Source: DATJLY01 sp035532935
Lineage (GTDB): Bacteria; Pseudomonadota; Alphaproteobacteria; ATCC43930; CGMCC-115725
Assembly: GCA_035532935.1 (NCBI GenBank)
Contig: DATKQE010000106.1
Coordinates: 62,001 to 126,000, forward strand
Length of the DNA: 64,000 bases
Direction: 5' to 3'
The position numbers and the translations under genes were made by a program. Position 1 is the stretch's first letter. Each line of letters starts with the position of its first letter. The notes under the pieces are model-generated. The model was not told the DNA's origin. It searched no databases and was given only the letters and a program-made list of their open reading frames with translations. Positions 44,905 through 54,032 of this stretch are shown here, piece by piece.

Positions 44905-47094
44905 TCAATCGGCGAGCGGGGTCGGCCGCACCTGGAAGTGAAAGACAAGCGGTGTGGTGCCCTTGCCGCCCTCCTTGAGCCAAGGCGTGCGGTCGCCGCT
45001 GGTCGTCCACACGCCGCGACCCTTCCAGCCGGCATTCGGGTCGTCGATACGGCCGTCCATGCCCTTGGCATAAAAGCTCAACGGATAAGGCACGCGCAGG
45101 ACCACCCACTTGCCCTTCACAAGCGCAAGCAGAGCGTCGTTCTCGTTGCCGGTCGAGATCGGCACGTCCTTGCCGAGGCCGAGCGCGTCGTGCTGATCGA
45201 CCCAGGTGTAATAGCTTGCCTCGGAGCTGTTCTTGCCAATGCCGGCGAAGCCCGGTCCCGGATATTGGTAGAAGGTCCAACCCTCCGGGCACTGGTCGCC
45301 CGTGGCCTTCGGGCCGTTGAGCGGACCCTTGCATTTGCGCCGGTCGAAGCTGCCGAGATCGCCGCTGCCGAGCGAGACCCACACCACGCCCTTGCTGTCG
45401 ATGTCGCCGCCGCGCGGCCCATAGCCCGGCAACGGGACCTTGTAGAATTCCGTCAGCATGGTCGCCGGCGGGTTCGCGCCCGGAATGACGTGCACGATGC
45501 CGCCCACACCGGCAAACGTATTGACGGTTCCCCAGACGGAGTCGTCGACGGGGCTCGGCATGATGGCATAGAGCCCGGAGCCGGCGATGCGCTTGTCCTT
45601 GGTCGGATCGACCGGCTGATTCGGCTCGACATAGGCGTCGCGCTTGCCGTTCCCGTTGGTGTCGAGGATGAAGGCGCTCCAGCCTTGCGCCTCCTCGGCG
45701 GCCTTGCTGGCATCGCCGGTCGCGCTCAGCACCTCTTCGAACTTCTTGGTGTTGAGCCAGCCGATCACCGGACCGCCGCCGCTCGTCCACAGCGTGTCGT
45801 CCTTGTCGAAGCCGAACTGCAGGTGATGCGTCTCGAAGCAGGTGTCGATGAAGGTGTATTTCATCGTCTTCGGATCGAGCATCGCGAGCTGGCGATGGCT
45901 CTGTTCGAGCGGGAAGAGCTGGGCCGAGACGAGCGGCGAGCCTTTTTTGCAGTAGGCCGGCTCATTGTTGGGCGCGCGCACTGCCGCCGTCAGCCACAGC
46001 CGACCCTTCTCGTCGAACATCTGATTGTGGTTGTTGATCCGCTGGCTCCAGATCTGGCGATCGCCCCAATAGGCGGACGGCATGTTCGGCTTCTCGAGCG
46101 CGGCGTTGCCCGGGCCGAGCGATTCCGGCATGTCGGGATCGCGCACCCGCGCCTTGACGAAGCTCACACGGTTGGTCTTGGGATCGAGGATCGGGAGATC
46201 GTCGGAGCTGTATTCCGGCGAACCGAACACCAGCCCATAGGCGTTGACCGTCGGGTTGCGCTTGTCGGTCGAGATCGCGTCATGCAGATAGGTGTGGTCG
46301 CTCGCCCACGCCCATGCCGTGATCACGACATCGCGCTCGACACCCTGCGGCCGCGGCGGATGCGCATGCGGCAGCTCGCCCTTGGCGATCCCGTCGGTCC
46401 AAGCGGCAAAATACTTGAAGGGCGCGCCGCCCAGCCGCCCGGCGAGCGGGTTCACCATGAACGGCGCCGCCTGGCCCGACTGGACGCGGCGCATCCAGGC
46501 ATCGACCGTCGACATGCCGCTGAACGCCGCCGGAAGCGTGCGGGTCGCCTCCTGGCCCAGCTGGTGACAGCCGACACAGTCGCGATTCCGCAGCGTGAGG
46601 AGCCAGTCCTGCTGCGTCACGTTCGCCGGAATGTCGTGCTTGCCGTCGAACAGGCCCTTGTCCGGGATCTTCAGCATCGAATACCAGTAGATCGCCGGAT
46701 AGTAGTGCGCGGCCTCGGCCGCGGTCGGCGCGACCACGGCGGTGAGATCGAGGATCTTGCCCGGCACGCCGTGCATCTTGGGCGAATCCACCAAGCCGTA
46801 GCCGCGTGTCCAGACGCGGTAATTAGCCTCCGGCAGATCGGGCAGGACATAGCGGCCCTTGTCGTCGGTGACGACGATCCTGATGAACCGGGTCGGCAGA
46901 TCGGAGGTTTCTGCGATCACCCAGACGCCCGCCTCGGGCCCGTGCGAGCTGGTGACCACGCCGCCGATGTCGTGGGCGCTGATCTTGACCGCCGCCGCGA
47001 CGTGGCGCTCCTTGGCGCTTGCCGGCGCCGTCGCGCCGCCCAGGAACGCCGCAAGGGCGACCACAGCCACGCCGAAACAAAATCCGCCTGCCAT
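44905..47094 (-). CDS. exported cytochrome c-like/beta-propeller protein with carboxypeptidase-regulatory domain
   Basis: About 729 residues. Order: Sec signal peptide with a cut near PASAKE; a carboxypeptidase-regulatory-like beta sandwich (about 35-105, with DDKGRYVLPDLPEANYRV); one haem c motif CVGCH at 173-177; then a long streptogramin-lyase-like propeller with repeated DxxGxxW motifs. Such proteins are periplasmic and may be oxidoreductases or lactonases. GGGAGGGG touches the ATG at 47103, so the in-frame ATG at 47094 is a better start; 47103 would add three residues. First gene of the minus unit with the FAD monooxygenase. Function not established. Confidence 0.8.
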   Translation of the reverse strand: MAGGFCFGVAVVALAAFLGGATAPASAKERHVAAAVKISAHDIGGVVTSSHGPEAGVWVIAETSDLPTRFIRIVVTDDKGRYVLPDLPEANYRVWTRGYGLVDSPKMHGVPGKILDLTAVVAPTAAEAAHYYPAIYWYSMLKIPDKGLFDGKHDIPANVTQQDWLLTLRNRDCVGCHQLGQEATRTLPAAFSGMSTVDAWMRRVQSGQAAPFMVNPLAGRLGGAPFKYFAAWTDGIAKGELPHAHPPRPQGVERDVVITAWAWASDHTYLHDAISTDKRNPTVNAYGLVFGSPEYSSDDLPILDPKTNRVSFVKARVRDPDMPESLGPGNAALEKPNMPSAYWGDRQIWSQRINNHNQMFDEKGRLWLTAAVRAPNNEPAYCKKGSPLVSAQLFPLEQSHRQLAMLDPKTMKYTFIDTCFETHHLQFGFDKDDTLWTSGGGPVIGWLNTKKFEEVLSATGDASKAAEEAQGWSAFILDTNGNGKRDAYVEPNQPVDPTKDKRIAGSGLYAIMPSPVDDSVWGTVNTFAGVGGIVHVIPGANPPATMLTEFYKVPLPGYGPRGGDIDSKGVVWVSLGSGDLGSFDRRKCKGPLNGPKATGDQCPEGWTFYQYPGPGFAGIGKNSSEASYYTWVDQHDALGLGKDVPISTGNENDALLALVKGKWVVLRVPYPLSFYAKGMDGRIDDPNAGWKGRGVWTTSGDRTPWLKEGGKGTTPLVFHFQVRPTPLAD

Positions 47095-47355
47095 CCTCAT
47101 CATCCCCTCCCGCTTGCTTCTTTTGTACGACCGCCCGGCCCGGGAATTCTGCCCCCGGGGCCGAGGATCGGGGCCGGATGCTGCCGCGGCATTGAAGCCC
47201 TTTCGCCTGCGGCGCCCGTCCTTGATGCAAATCTACGGTGCGATGCCCGTCATGTCCATGGAGCCTAAAGCGCCGGGACGCACTTCGGACGGGACCACGG
47301 ATTCGGCGATTCATGCTAGGCTCGCCGCGTCAGAAGCATTCACGGGGACCGAACC

Positions 47356-48549
47356 ATGCCGCCTTCCGGCGTGCAAGCCGACAATAAGAGCCTGACCCAT
47401 GAGGAAGCGGTCGCGCGCGCCAGGGCCCTGGCGCCGGCGATCGCCGCGCGCGCACACCGCGCCGAGCAGGAACGCCACATTCCGCGCGAATCGATCGAGG
47501 AATTCGTTGCCGCCGGTCTCGCGCGCGTGCTGCAGCCGCGGCGCTGGGGCGGCCACGAGATCAGCCACGCCGCCGCCTTCGATGTCGCGGTCGAGATCGC
47601 GGCCGCGTGCGGCTCGACCGGCTGGTGCACGAGCCTTCTCAACATGCATGACTGGTGGCTTTCGGCGTTCCCGGATGAGGCGCAGCACGACGTTTGGCGC
47701 GACACGCCCGACGTCAATCTCGCCGCCGTGATCTCGCCGCTCGGCGGCAAGGCCACGCCGGTCGATGGCGGCTATCGCATCACCGGCCATTGGGGCTGGG
47801 CGAGCGGAATCGATCATTGCCAGTGGCTGATCGTCACGGCGATGACGGCGATGGGCGACGGCCCGCCGGAGGCGCGCTGTTTCGTCGTCCCCGCCAAGGA
47901 CTGCGCGGTCGAGGATACCTGGTTCAATGTCGGGCTCAAGGGAACCGGCAGCAAGGATATCGACATCGACGACATCTTCGTGCCTGCGCATCGCAGCGTG
48001 TCCATGGCGGATCTCCGCGAAGCCACGACGCCGGGCGTGCGCGCCAATCCGGGACCGATCTATCGCGTGCCGCTGATCGCCCGGAATTATGCGCTCGCGG
48101 CGCCGGCGCTTGGTATCGCCCGCGGCGCCTTCGCCGATTGGCTTGGCTGGACCAGGACGCGGGTTGCGAGCTTCACCGGCGAGGCGATCGCGGCGCAAGG
48201 TCCGGTGCAGACCGCCATCAGCGAGGTAGAGGCGCAATTGGATGCGGCGGAATTCCTGATGCGCCGCAATCTCGAATTCATCCGCGACGGCAAGCCGGTC
48301 GATCTGCCGACGCGCGCGCTCTGCTCCTACGCCAATGCGCATGCGGTGCAGGTGATCTGCCAGGCCGTTGATACGCTCTTCCGCTTGAGCGGCTCGCGCG
48401 GCATGTTCGAGAAGAGCCCGATCCAGCGAGCTTGGCGCGACGTGCACACGCTGTCCTCGCACGTCTCGCTCAATCCCACCGCTGCCGGCCAATTGCGCGG
48501 CCGCGCCATGCTCGGCATCCCGCGCGATCCGAAGATGCAGATGTATTGA
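47356..48549 (+). CDS. acyl-CoA-dehydrogenase-fold flavin monooxygenase (HsaA/DszC-like), copy 2
   Basis: A 397-residue protein similar in design to the copy at 26556. Shared blocks include the N-terminal LQPRRWGGHE loop, CGSTGWCTSL, and the C-terminal PIQRAWRDVHTLSSH. It is a likely reduced-flavin-dependent hydroxylase. GGGGACC precedes the ATG. It stands as a one-gene plus unit between two minus units and has no adjacent reductase. Confidence 0.88.
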   Translation: MPPSGVQADNKSLTHEEAVARARALAPAIAARAHRAEQERHIPRESIEEFVAAGLARVLQPRRWGGHEISHAAAFDVAVEIAAACGSTGWCTSLLNMHDWWLSAFPDEAQHDVWRDTPDVNLAAVISPLGGKATPVDGGYRITGHWGWASGIDHCQWLIVTAMTAMGDGPPEARCFVVPAKDCAVEDTWFNVGLKGTGSKDIDIDDIFVPAHRSVSMADLREATTPGVRANPGPIYRVPLIARNYALAAPALGIARGAFADWLGWTRTRVASFTGEAIAAQGPVQTAISEVEAQLDAAEFLMRRNLEFIRDGKPVDLPTRALCSYANAHAVQVICQAVDTLFRLSGSRGMFEKSPIQRAWRDVHTLSSHVSLNPTAAGQLRGRAMLGIPRDPKMQMY

Positions 48550-48582
48550 GCGGGCGGCAAAGCCGGGCCTGACAATCCCGGC

Positions 48583-50214
48583 TCATCCCCGGTCGTTCTT
48601 CAGCACCACGCCGTCATATTCGTGGCTGTCGACCACGGCCTCGATGACCATGGGACCGTCGCCGGCGAACGCTTGCCGCAATGCAAGTCGCAATGCTTCG
48701 GCATCGCGCACCGTGCGCACGGGAACGCCGAAAATCGCGTCGCTGCCGATCGTGCCCCCGTCCCGCACCGGCGTGCCATAGACCGCGTTGCCCTTCTTCT
48801 CCTGCTTGATGCGGATCAGGGCGAGATCGTTGTCGGTCAGCAAGAGCACGACGATCTTGAGCCGGTTGCGAACCGCCGTGGCGAGTTCGCCCGCAGTCAT
48901 CAGAAAGCCGCCGTCGCCGACCACCGCGCACACGCTCCGCGCCGGCAACACCAGCTTCGCGGCGATTGCGGCGGGAATGCCGAAGCCCATGGTCGACCAG
49001 CCATTGGTCATGATCTGCAGCCCCGGCGCGGGCGTGGTCCAGACCTGGCCGATGAGATGGGTATGCGCGCCCACGTCGCAGGTCATGATCCCATCGGCCG
49101 GCAGGATGTCGCGCAGCACGGCGAGCGCGGCTTTGGGACCGAAGCCGTCAGGCGACGGCGCCAGTTTCGCGAACATGGCGGCGCGCCGCCGCGCCACCGC
49201 GGCAAGGTCCCAGTCATTGCCCACCGGCGCCAGGCGAAGTAGCGCAGCGATCGACGTCGGAATGTCGCCCACGGCATCGACAGCGAGGCGATAGTCCGCC
49301 TGGTCGATATCCGCCGGCGCCACGTCGAAGCTGACGAGCGGCGCCGACCGCGGCATCCAGGACTCGTAGTTGAACTCGACCGGATCGTAGCCGACCGCGA
49401 TCACCAGATCCGCCTGCCGGTGCGTCTCGCCGACTACGTTGCTGAGGGCGTGAAAGAGAACGCCGGCATAGGACGGGTGATCTTCGGCCAGGAGCCCCTT
49501 GGCCATCGGCGTCAGGACCACCGGAATGCCGTGCGCCGTCGCCAGCGCCTGGATTTCCTTTCCCACCTTGGCATGGACCGCGCCAAGGCCTGCGGCAAGG
49601 ATCGGCTTGCGCGCATTGGCAAACAGCTTGGCCGCCTGTTCGAGCAGCGCCGGGTCAGCGGCCGGCGGCGGTGCGGATGGCGCGAACGCGACGTTTTCCG
49701 CCGTCGCAGGCTGCGCCGACAGCCCGACCGGCAGCCCTACATGCACCGGTCCGGGCCGCGCCGTCAGCGCCACGCGGGCGGCATCGAACATGATCGACTT
49801 GACCGCCTCGGCGCGCAGCCGGGTGGTCATTTTGGTCAGCGGCCGGAACAGCGCCTGATGATCGATGCCCATCTGGGTCGTCCGCCCGCGCATGGGAGCC
49901 GGCATCTCGTCCGTCAGTGCGAGCATTGGCGAACGATCGAGCAACGCCTCGCCCACGCCCGTCGCCAGGTTCGTCGCACCGGGTCCGAACGTGCCGAAGC
50001 ACACGCCCGGCACGCCGGTCAGCCGGCCGCAGACATCGGCCATCATCCCGGCGGCGCCCTCGTGCGAGGTCAGAACGAACTCGATGCCGTCGGCGGCGCG
50101 CAGGGCCTCCATGTAATCGACCCAGCCGCCGCTCGGAACGCCGAAGACGTATTTCACACCGAGCGCGCGCAGCGCCTCGACGAGGGCGGTGGCCACGGTC
50201 TTGTCCTCGGACAC
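48583..50214 (-). CDS. thiamine-diphosphate-dependent enzyme, acetolactate-synthase-like (copy 3)
   Basis: A 543-residue TPP enzyme. Glutamate E52 lies in SHEGAAGM, followed by the FGTFGPGATN loop near 75; the GDGG metal motif and its paired asparagine (TDND) are near 430-460. Good candidates by family are acetolactate synthase-like, benzoylformate decarboxylase-like or oxalyl/sulfopyruvate-type enzymes. GTG start at 50214. It ends 33 bases from the convergent monooxygenase. Confidence 0.88.
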   Translation of the reverse strand: MSEDKTVATALVEALRALGVKYVFGVPSGGWVDYMEALRAADGIEFVLTSHEGAAGMMADVCGRLTGVPGVCFGTFGPGATNLATGVGEALLDRSPMLALTDEMPAPMRGRTTQMGIDHQALFRPLTKMTTRLRAEAVKSIMFDAARVALTARPGPVHVGLPVGLSAQPATAENVAFAPSAPPPAADPALLEQAAKLFANARKPILAAGLGAVHAKVGKEIQALATAHGIPVVLTPMAKGLLAEDHPSYAGVLFHALSNVVGETHRQADLVIAVGYDPVEFNYESWMPRSAPLVSFDVAPADIDQADYRLAVDAVGDIPTSIAALLRLAPVGNDWDLAAVARRRAAMFAKLAPSPDGFGPKAALAVLRDILPADGIMTCDVGAHTHLIGQVWTTPAPGLQIMTNGWSTMGFGIPAAIAAKLVLPARSVCAVVGDGGFLMTAGELATAVRNRLKIVVLLLTDNDLALIRIKQEKKGNAVYGTPVRDGGTIGSDAIFGVPVRTVRDAEALRLALRQAFAGDGPMVIEAVVDSHEYDGVVLKNDRG

Positions 50215-50252
50215 TGCCTCGCCCTCGCTTCATGGGATCGTGTTGCCGCGCA

Positions 50253-50281
50253 TAGGTATTCGCGCGGGGCATCGGCGTCAA
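50253..50281 (-). promoter_or_regulatory. candidate sigma-70 promoter for TPP enzyme copy 3
   Basis: On the minus strand TTGACG (50281-50276) and TACCTA (50258-50253) are 17 bases apart and end about 39 bases before the GTG start at 50214. Confidence 0.5.
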
Positions 50282-50325
50282 TGCCGGGTCGGGCGGCCGC
50301 GCTCCGACGAGCCGATTCAGCGAAA

Positions 50326-50355
50326 TTGACGCCGCCACACCCTTGGCAGTATCCA
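50326..50355 (+). promoter_or_regulatory. candidate sigma-70 promoter for the amidohydrolase-Rieske operon
   Basis: TTGACG and TATCCA are separated by 18 bases, about 55 bases before the amidohydrolase ATG at 50411. With the minus promoter at 50253-50281 it forms a back-to-back pair in the 196-base divergent gap. Confidence 0.45.
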
Positions 50356-50410
50356 ACCAAGCAGGACCCGCTCGCATCCGGTGCGAAGCAGTCCGCACAA
50401 GGAGAGAAAA

Positions 50411-51478
50411 ATGCCTGACGCGTCCTACGCCGTCATCGATTGCGACGGGCATATCGTCGAATCAGTCGCCGAGATGGCGGACTATATGGATGCGCGGACG
50501 CGCCGCCATGCGCTCCAGGGCAGCCGCAACCGGCAAGGCGTGTTCCCTTCGATCGACGGATTCCATTTCGCGCTCCACGACGACAGCCAGACCGAGCGGC
50601 GGCGGACCGCGAGCAATGCGCGGCCCGGTTCGGCCGCGGATTGGATCGCGTTTCTCGATCAGGCGAAGATCGACCGTACCGTGCTGTTCACGTCCGAAGG
50701 GTTGTCGGTCGGGCTGATCCAGAGCCCGCGCTATGCCGGCGCCGTGTGCCGCGCCTACAACGATTACGTTCACGACCGCTTCGCGCGAGTGGATGCGCGC
50801 CTGCGGCCCATGGCGCTCATCCCGATGCAGGACCCGGAAGCCGCGGCGGCGGAATTGCGGCGCGCGGTGCGGGATCTGGGTCTGCCGGGCGCCATGGTGC
50901 CGTCGACCGGCCTGCCCGTGCATCTCGGCCACAGCCTCTATTGGCCGGTCTACAAGGCGGCGGCGGAGCTCGATTGCGTGCTCGGCGTGCATGGCGGCTC
51001 CAATTACGGCTCGGGGCTCGATACGTTCTCGAACTTCACCGCTTCGCACGTGCTACATCATTCAATTCCGCTGATGACGGCACTGGTCTCGTTCATCTAT
51101 CACGGCGTCTATGACCGCTTTCCGGGCGTGCGCTTCGCCTTCATGGAAGGCGGCTGCGGCTGGCTTGCCTTCCTCCTCGACCGCATGGAGCGTGACGCGA
51201 ACTACTTCGATGCCGCCGACCAGCCGCGTCTCAGGGCGGACAAGTATCTTCACGACGGCCGTATCCTCGTCGGCTGCGAGGGCAGCGAGAAGTCGCTGGC
51301 CTATGTCGCCAGCCGCATCGGGATCGGGGCCTTCGCCTACGCGTCCGACTATCCGCATGAGGTCGATCTGCCGGCCGCGATCCACGAGATCGACGAGGTG
51401 GCGGAGCGCCCCGACCTTTCATCCGCGGAAAAGCAGGCCGTGCTCGGCGACAACGCACGGCGGTTCTTTCGCCTCTGA
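50411..51478 (+). CDS. amidohydrolase-2 family metal-dependent hydrolase/decarboxylase
   Basis: A 355-residue TIM-barrel protein of the ACMSD-like amidohydrolase group. Metal-binding features: DCDGH at 10-14 (the usual HxH reads DGH here), a histidine in GVHGGSNYG near 197, and the acid in ASDYPHEV near 315. Members decarboxylate aromatic acids or hydrolyse ring-cleavage products. AAGGAGAG precedes the ATG at 50411. It leads a plus unit with MetE-like and Rieske oxygenase genes, so an aromatic substrate is likely. Confidence 0.88.
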   Translation: MPDASYAVIDCDGHIVESVAEMADYMDARTRRHALQGSRNRQGVFPSIDGFHFALHDDSQTERRRTASNARPGSAADWIAFLDQAKIDRTVLFTSEGLSVGLIQSPRYAGAVCRAYNDYVHDRFARVDARLRPMALIPMQDPEAAAAELRRAVRDLGLPGAMVPSTGLPVHLGHSLYWPVYKAAAELDCVLGVHGGSNYGSGLDTFSNFTASHVLHHSIPLMTALVSFIYHGVYDRFPGVRFAFMEGGCGWLAFLLDRMERDANYFDAADQPRLRADKYLHDGRILVGCEGSEKSLAYVASRIGIGAFAYASDYPHEVDLPAAIHEIDEVAERPDLSSAEKQAVLGDNARRFFRL

Positions 51479-51541
51479 CGGAGCGGCGCCGCGCCGCGCC
51501 GCCACGAGACGCTGACCGCGCCATCACGGGAGAGTCCATCG

Positions 51542-52699
51542 ATGCCGCAGACCGGGCAACAACGCATCCTCACGACCCATGTCGGCAGCTTGCCGCGACC
51601 GCCCGCGATGGTGGAGTTGCTGCGCCGCCGCGAGCGCGGCGAACCCTATGATCGCGCCGAATTCGACCGGTCGCTCGCGCGCGCCGTACACGAGGTCGTG
51701 ACGCGCCAGGTCGCCGCCGGCATCGACATCGTCAATGACGGCGAGGTCGGCAAGCCGTCCTATTCCACCTACATTCAGGAACGGCTGTCGGGGTTCGGAA
51801 CCGTCGAGGAATCGCTGTGGCACGCGGAACAGCATCGCGAACACGCGGCCTTTGCCGAGTATTACCGCAAGAGCGCCGCGGCCCGCGGACCGGACACGCG
51901 GCGAAAGCTGGGCTGCGTCGGCGATGTCGCGATACAGGACCGCGAGCCGCTGCGGCGCGACATCGCCAACCTCAAGGACGCGTCCGCGGCGGCCAAACCG
52001 GTGGGCGTGTTCATGAGCGCCGCCTCGCCCGGCGTGGTCGCCCGCTTTCATCCCAATGCCCACTATGCCTCCGGCGAAGCCTATCGGCGCGCCGTCGGTG
52101 ACGCGATGCAGGAAGAATACGAGGCCATCGTCGCGGCCGGATTCGTTCTTCAGGTCGACTGCCCGGACCTCGCCTCTGGCAGAAACACGGTGTTCGCCCA
52201 TCTGTCGGACGATGCGTTTTTGAGAGAGTCAGAGATCAGCATCGAAATCCTCAATCACGCCCTGCGCAACGTGCCGATGGAGCGGACACGGCTGCATCTC
52301 TGCTGGGGCAATTACGAAGGACCCCACATTCACGACATTCCGTTGGAGACGATCCTGCCGGTCGTGCTCAAGGCGAAGGCGCAGGTCATCTCCTTCGAAG
52401 GCGCCAACCCGCGCCACGAACATGAATGGGACGTGTGGAAAAGGATCAGACTGCCCGACGACCGGGCGATCATGCCCGGCATCATCGACAGCCTGACGAA
52501 TTTCGTCGAACACCCGGAACTGGTCGCGCAGAGAATTTGCCGCTATGCCGATGTCGTCGGCCGCGACCGCGTCATCGCCGCGGTCGATTGCGGCTTCGAG
52601 ACCTTTGCCGGCAACGGCCGCGTCGATCCCACCATCGCCTTTGCCAAGCTGGAAGCGCTGGTGGAAGGCGCGCGGATCGCGAGCCGACGCCTGTGGTGA
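51542..52699 (+). CDS. MetE C-terminal-domain-like protein (cobalamin-independent methionine synthase family), copy 2
   Basis: A 385-residue single-barrel homologue of the catalytic domain of MetE. Visible motifs: TTHVGSLPRP at the N-terminus with H13, a conserved cysteine in QVDCPDLA, HLCWGNYEGPH near 260, and VDCGFETFAG near the end, which supply the zinc/thiol ligands. In operons with Rieske oxygenases such proteins may accept methyl groups released or to be moved during O- or N-demethylation. It follows the amidohydrolase by 63 bases and ends 39 before the Rieske alpha gene. Confidence 0.88.
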   Translation: MPQTGQQRILTTHVGSLPRPPAMVELLRRRERGEPYDRAEFDRSLARAVHEVVTRQVAAGIDIVNDGEVGKPSYSTYIQERLSGFGTVEESLWHAEQHREHAAFAEYYRKSAAARGPDTRRKLGCVGDVAIQDREPLRRDIANLKDASAAAKPVGVFMSAASPGVVARFHPNAHYASGEAYRRAVGDAMQEEYEAIVAAGFVLQVDCPDLASGRNTVFAHLSDDAFLRESEISIEILNHALRNVPMERTRLHLCWGNYEGPHIHDIPLETILPVVLKAKAQVISFEGANPRHEHEWDVWKRIRLPDDRAIMPGIIDSLTNFVEHPELVAQRICRYADVVGRDRVIAAVDCGFETFAGNGRVDPTIAFAKLEALVEGARIASRRLW

Positions 52700-52738
52700 C
52701 CGGCGATGCGCGATGAACCCAGGACGGAGGTGCCGGCA

Positions 52739-54019
52739 ATGCCGCCTTTTATCGAGTCGCTAGTGCGCGATGACCGCGTCCACCGCCGCGTTTTCGAGGA
52801 TCCGGAGATTTTCGAACGTGAGATGGAGCGCATCTTCGGCCGCGCCTTCGTCTATGTCGGACATGAGAGCCAGGTACCGCATCCCGGCGATTTCGTCACA
52901 AGCTATATCGGCCGCAACCCGATCGTTGTCGTCCGGCACGAGGATGCTGCAATCCATGTCCTCCACAACCGCTGCGGCCATCGCGGCGCCCTCGTGTGCA
53001 ATGTGGCGAACGGCAACGTGCGGCGGTTCCGCTGCCCCTATCATGGGTGGAGCTTCGAGACGAACGGCGATCTCCACGCCATTCCGGCGCGCGGCGGCTA
53101 TGACCCATCATTCGACCTGACGGCGCCCGAGTTCGGCATGATGCGGGTGCCGCGCGTCGCGCAGTACCGTGGCTTCATCTTTGCGAGCCTTGCGCCCACG
53201 GGCGACGCGTTCGCGCTGCCCGCGCCGATGCAGAAATGCATCGACACGATCATCGAGCGCGCGCCCGACGGGGAAATCGAGCTGGCCGGCGGCGTGCACC
53301 GCTACGAGTTCCGCGGCAACTGGAAGGCGCAGGTCGAGAACATCCTCGACCACTATCACCCGGCCTTCTCGCACGAATCGACCATCGTCGCCGAAGGCCG
53401 CCAGTTCACCCGGAACGCGGGCGAGGACGGTGGCACGCCGATCTTCGACGACGAGGGCAGCATCGCGAGCTGGGACCGCGCGGAGATCGTCGCGTTCCCG
53501 CAGGGGCACGGATTTCAGGGGCCGATGCCCGGCGCGGACAAGCCGAAGAGCGGCGCCCTCTTCGAGCGCTATCGCGCCGCGCTCCTGAAGCAGCAGGCTC
53601 CCGAGCGCGTGGCGCAGATTCTCGCCAACGAGTGGTTCCACAACGCGGTCTTCTATCCCAACATGTTCATTCAGCTCCGCGCGCTCTTCGTGCGCGTGGT
53701 GCGGCCGATCGCGGTCGATCACACCGAGGTCTGCGTCTATCCGATCCGCCTCAAGGGCGCGCCCGACGAGATGTTCCACAGCCAAATCCGCTTCCTCAAC
53801 CTCACCCACGCCGCCGGATCGCTCATCCAGACCGACGACATGGAGATGTTCCGCCGCGTGCAGGCCGGGCTCATGACCTCGGGCGCCGACTGGGTCGTGC
53901 TGGGACGCGGCTTGGGCGCCGAGCGGCCGGAAGCGGACGGGCGCCGCGCGCCGGGCACGAGCGAGCTTTCGATGCGCGCTCAATATATGGCCTGGAAGCA
54001 CTTTATGGCCGCAGAGTAG
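52739..54019 (+). CDS. Rieske aromatic-ring-hydroxylating dioxygenase, alpha subunit
   Basis: A 426-residue large subunit. Rieske ligands are C79-x-H81 and C99-x2-H102; the catalytic iron region shows D204, H207 and H212. The ATG at 52739 has GGAGG eight bases upstream; an upstream in-frame ATG at 52706 lacks one. The beta subunit follows 13 bases later, so the enzyme should be of the alpha/beta class (benzoate, biphenyl or anthranilate dioxygenase type). Ferredoxin and reductase are missing nearby. Confidence 0.92.
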   Translation: MPPFIESLVRDDRVHRRVFEDPEIFEREMERIFGRAFVYVGHESQVPHPGDFVTSYIGRNPIVVVRHEDAAIHVLHNRCGHRGALVCNVANGNVRRFRCPYHGWSFETNGDLHAIPARGGYDPSFDLTAPEFGMMRVPRVAQYRGFIFASLAPTGDAFALPAPMQKCIDTIIERAPDGEIELAGGVHRYEFRGNWKAQVENILDHYHPAFSHESTIVAEGRQFTRNAGEDGGTPIFDDEGSIASWDRAEIVAFPQGHGFQGPMPGADKPKSGALFERYRAALLKQQAPERVAQILANEWFHNAVFYPNMFIQLRALFVRVVRPIAVDHTEVCVYPIRLKGAPDEMFHSQIRFLNLTHAAGSLIQTDDMEMFRRVQAGLMTSGADWVVLGRGLGAERPEADGRRAPGTSELSMRAQYMAWKHFMAAE

Positions 54020-54032
54020 AGACGCCGCGCCG

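Noticed and set aside
44560..47268. 902-codon open frame on the plus strand
   Set aside because: Opposite the haem c/propeller protein and FAD monooxygenase genes, which have clear motifs. Low-complexity Arg/Ala/His composition indicates a shadow.
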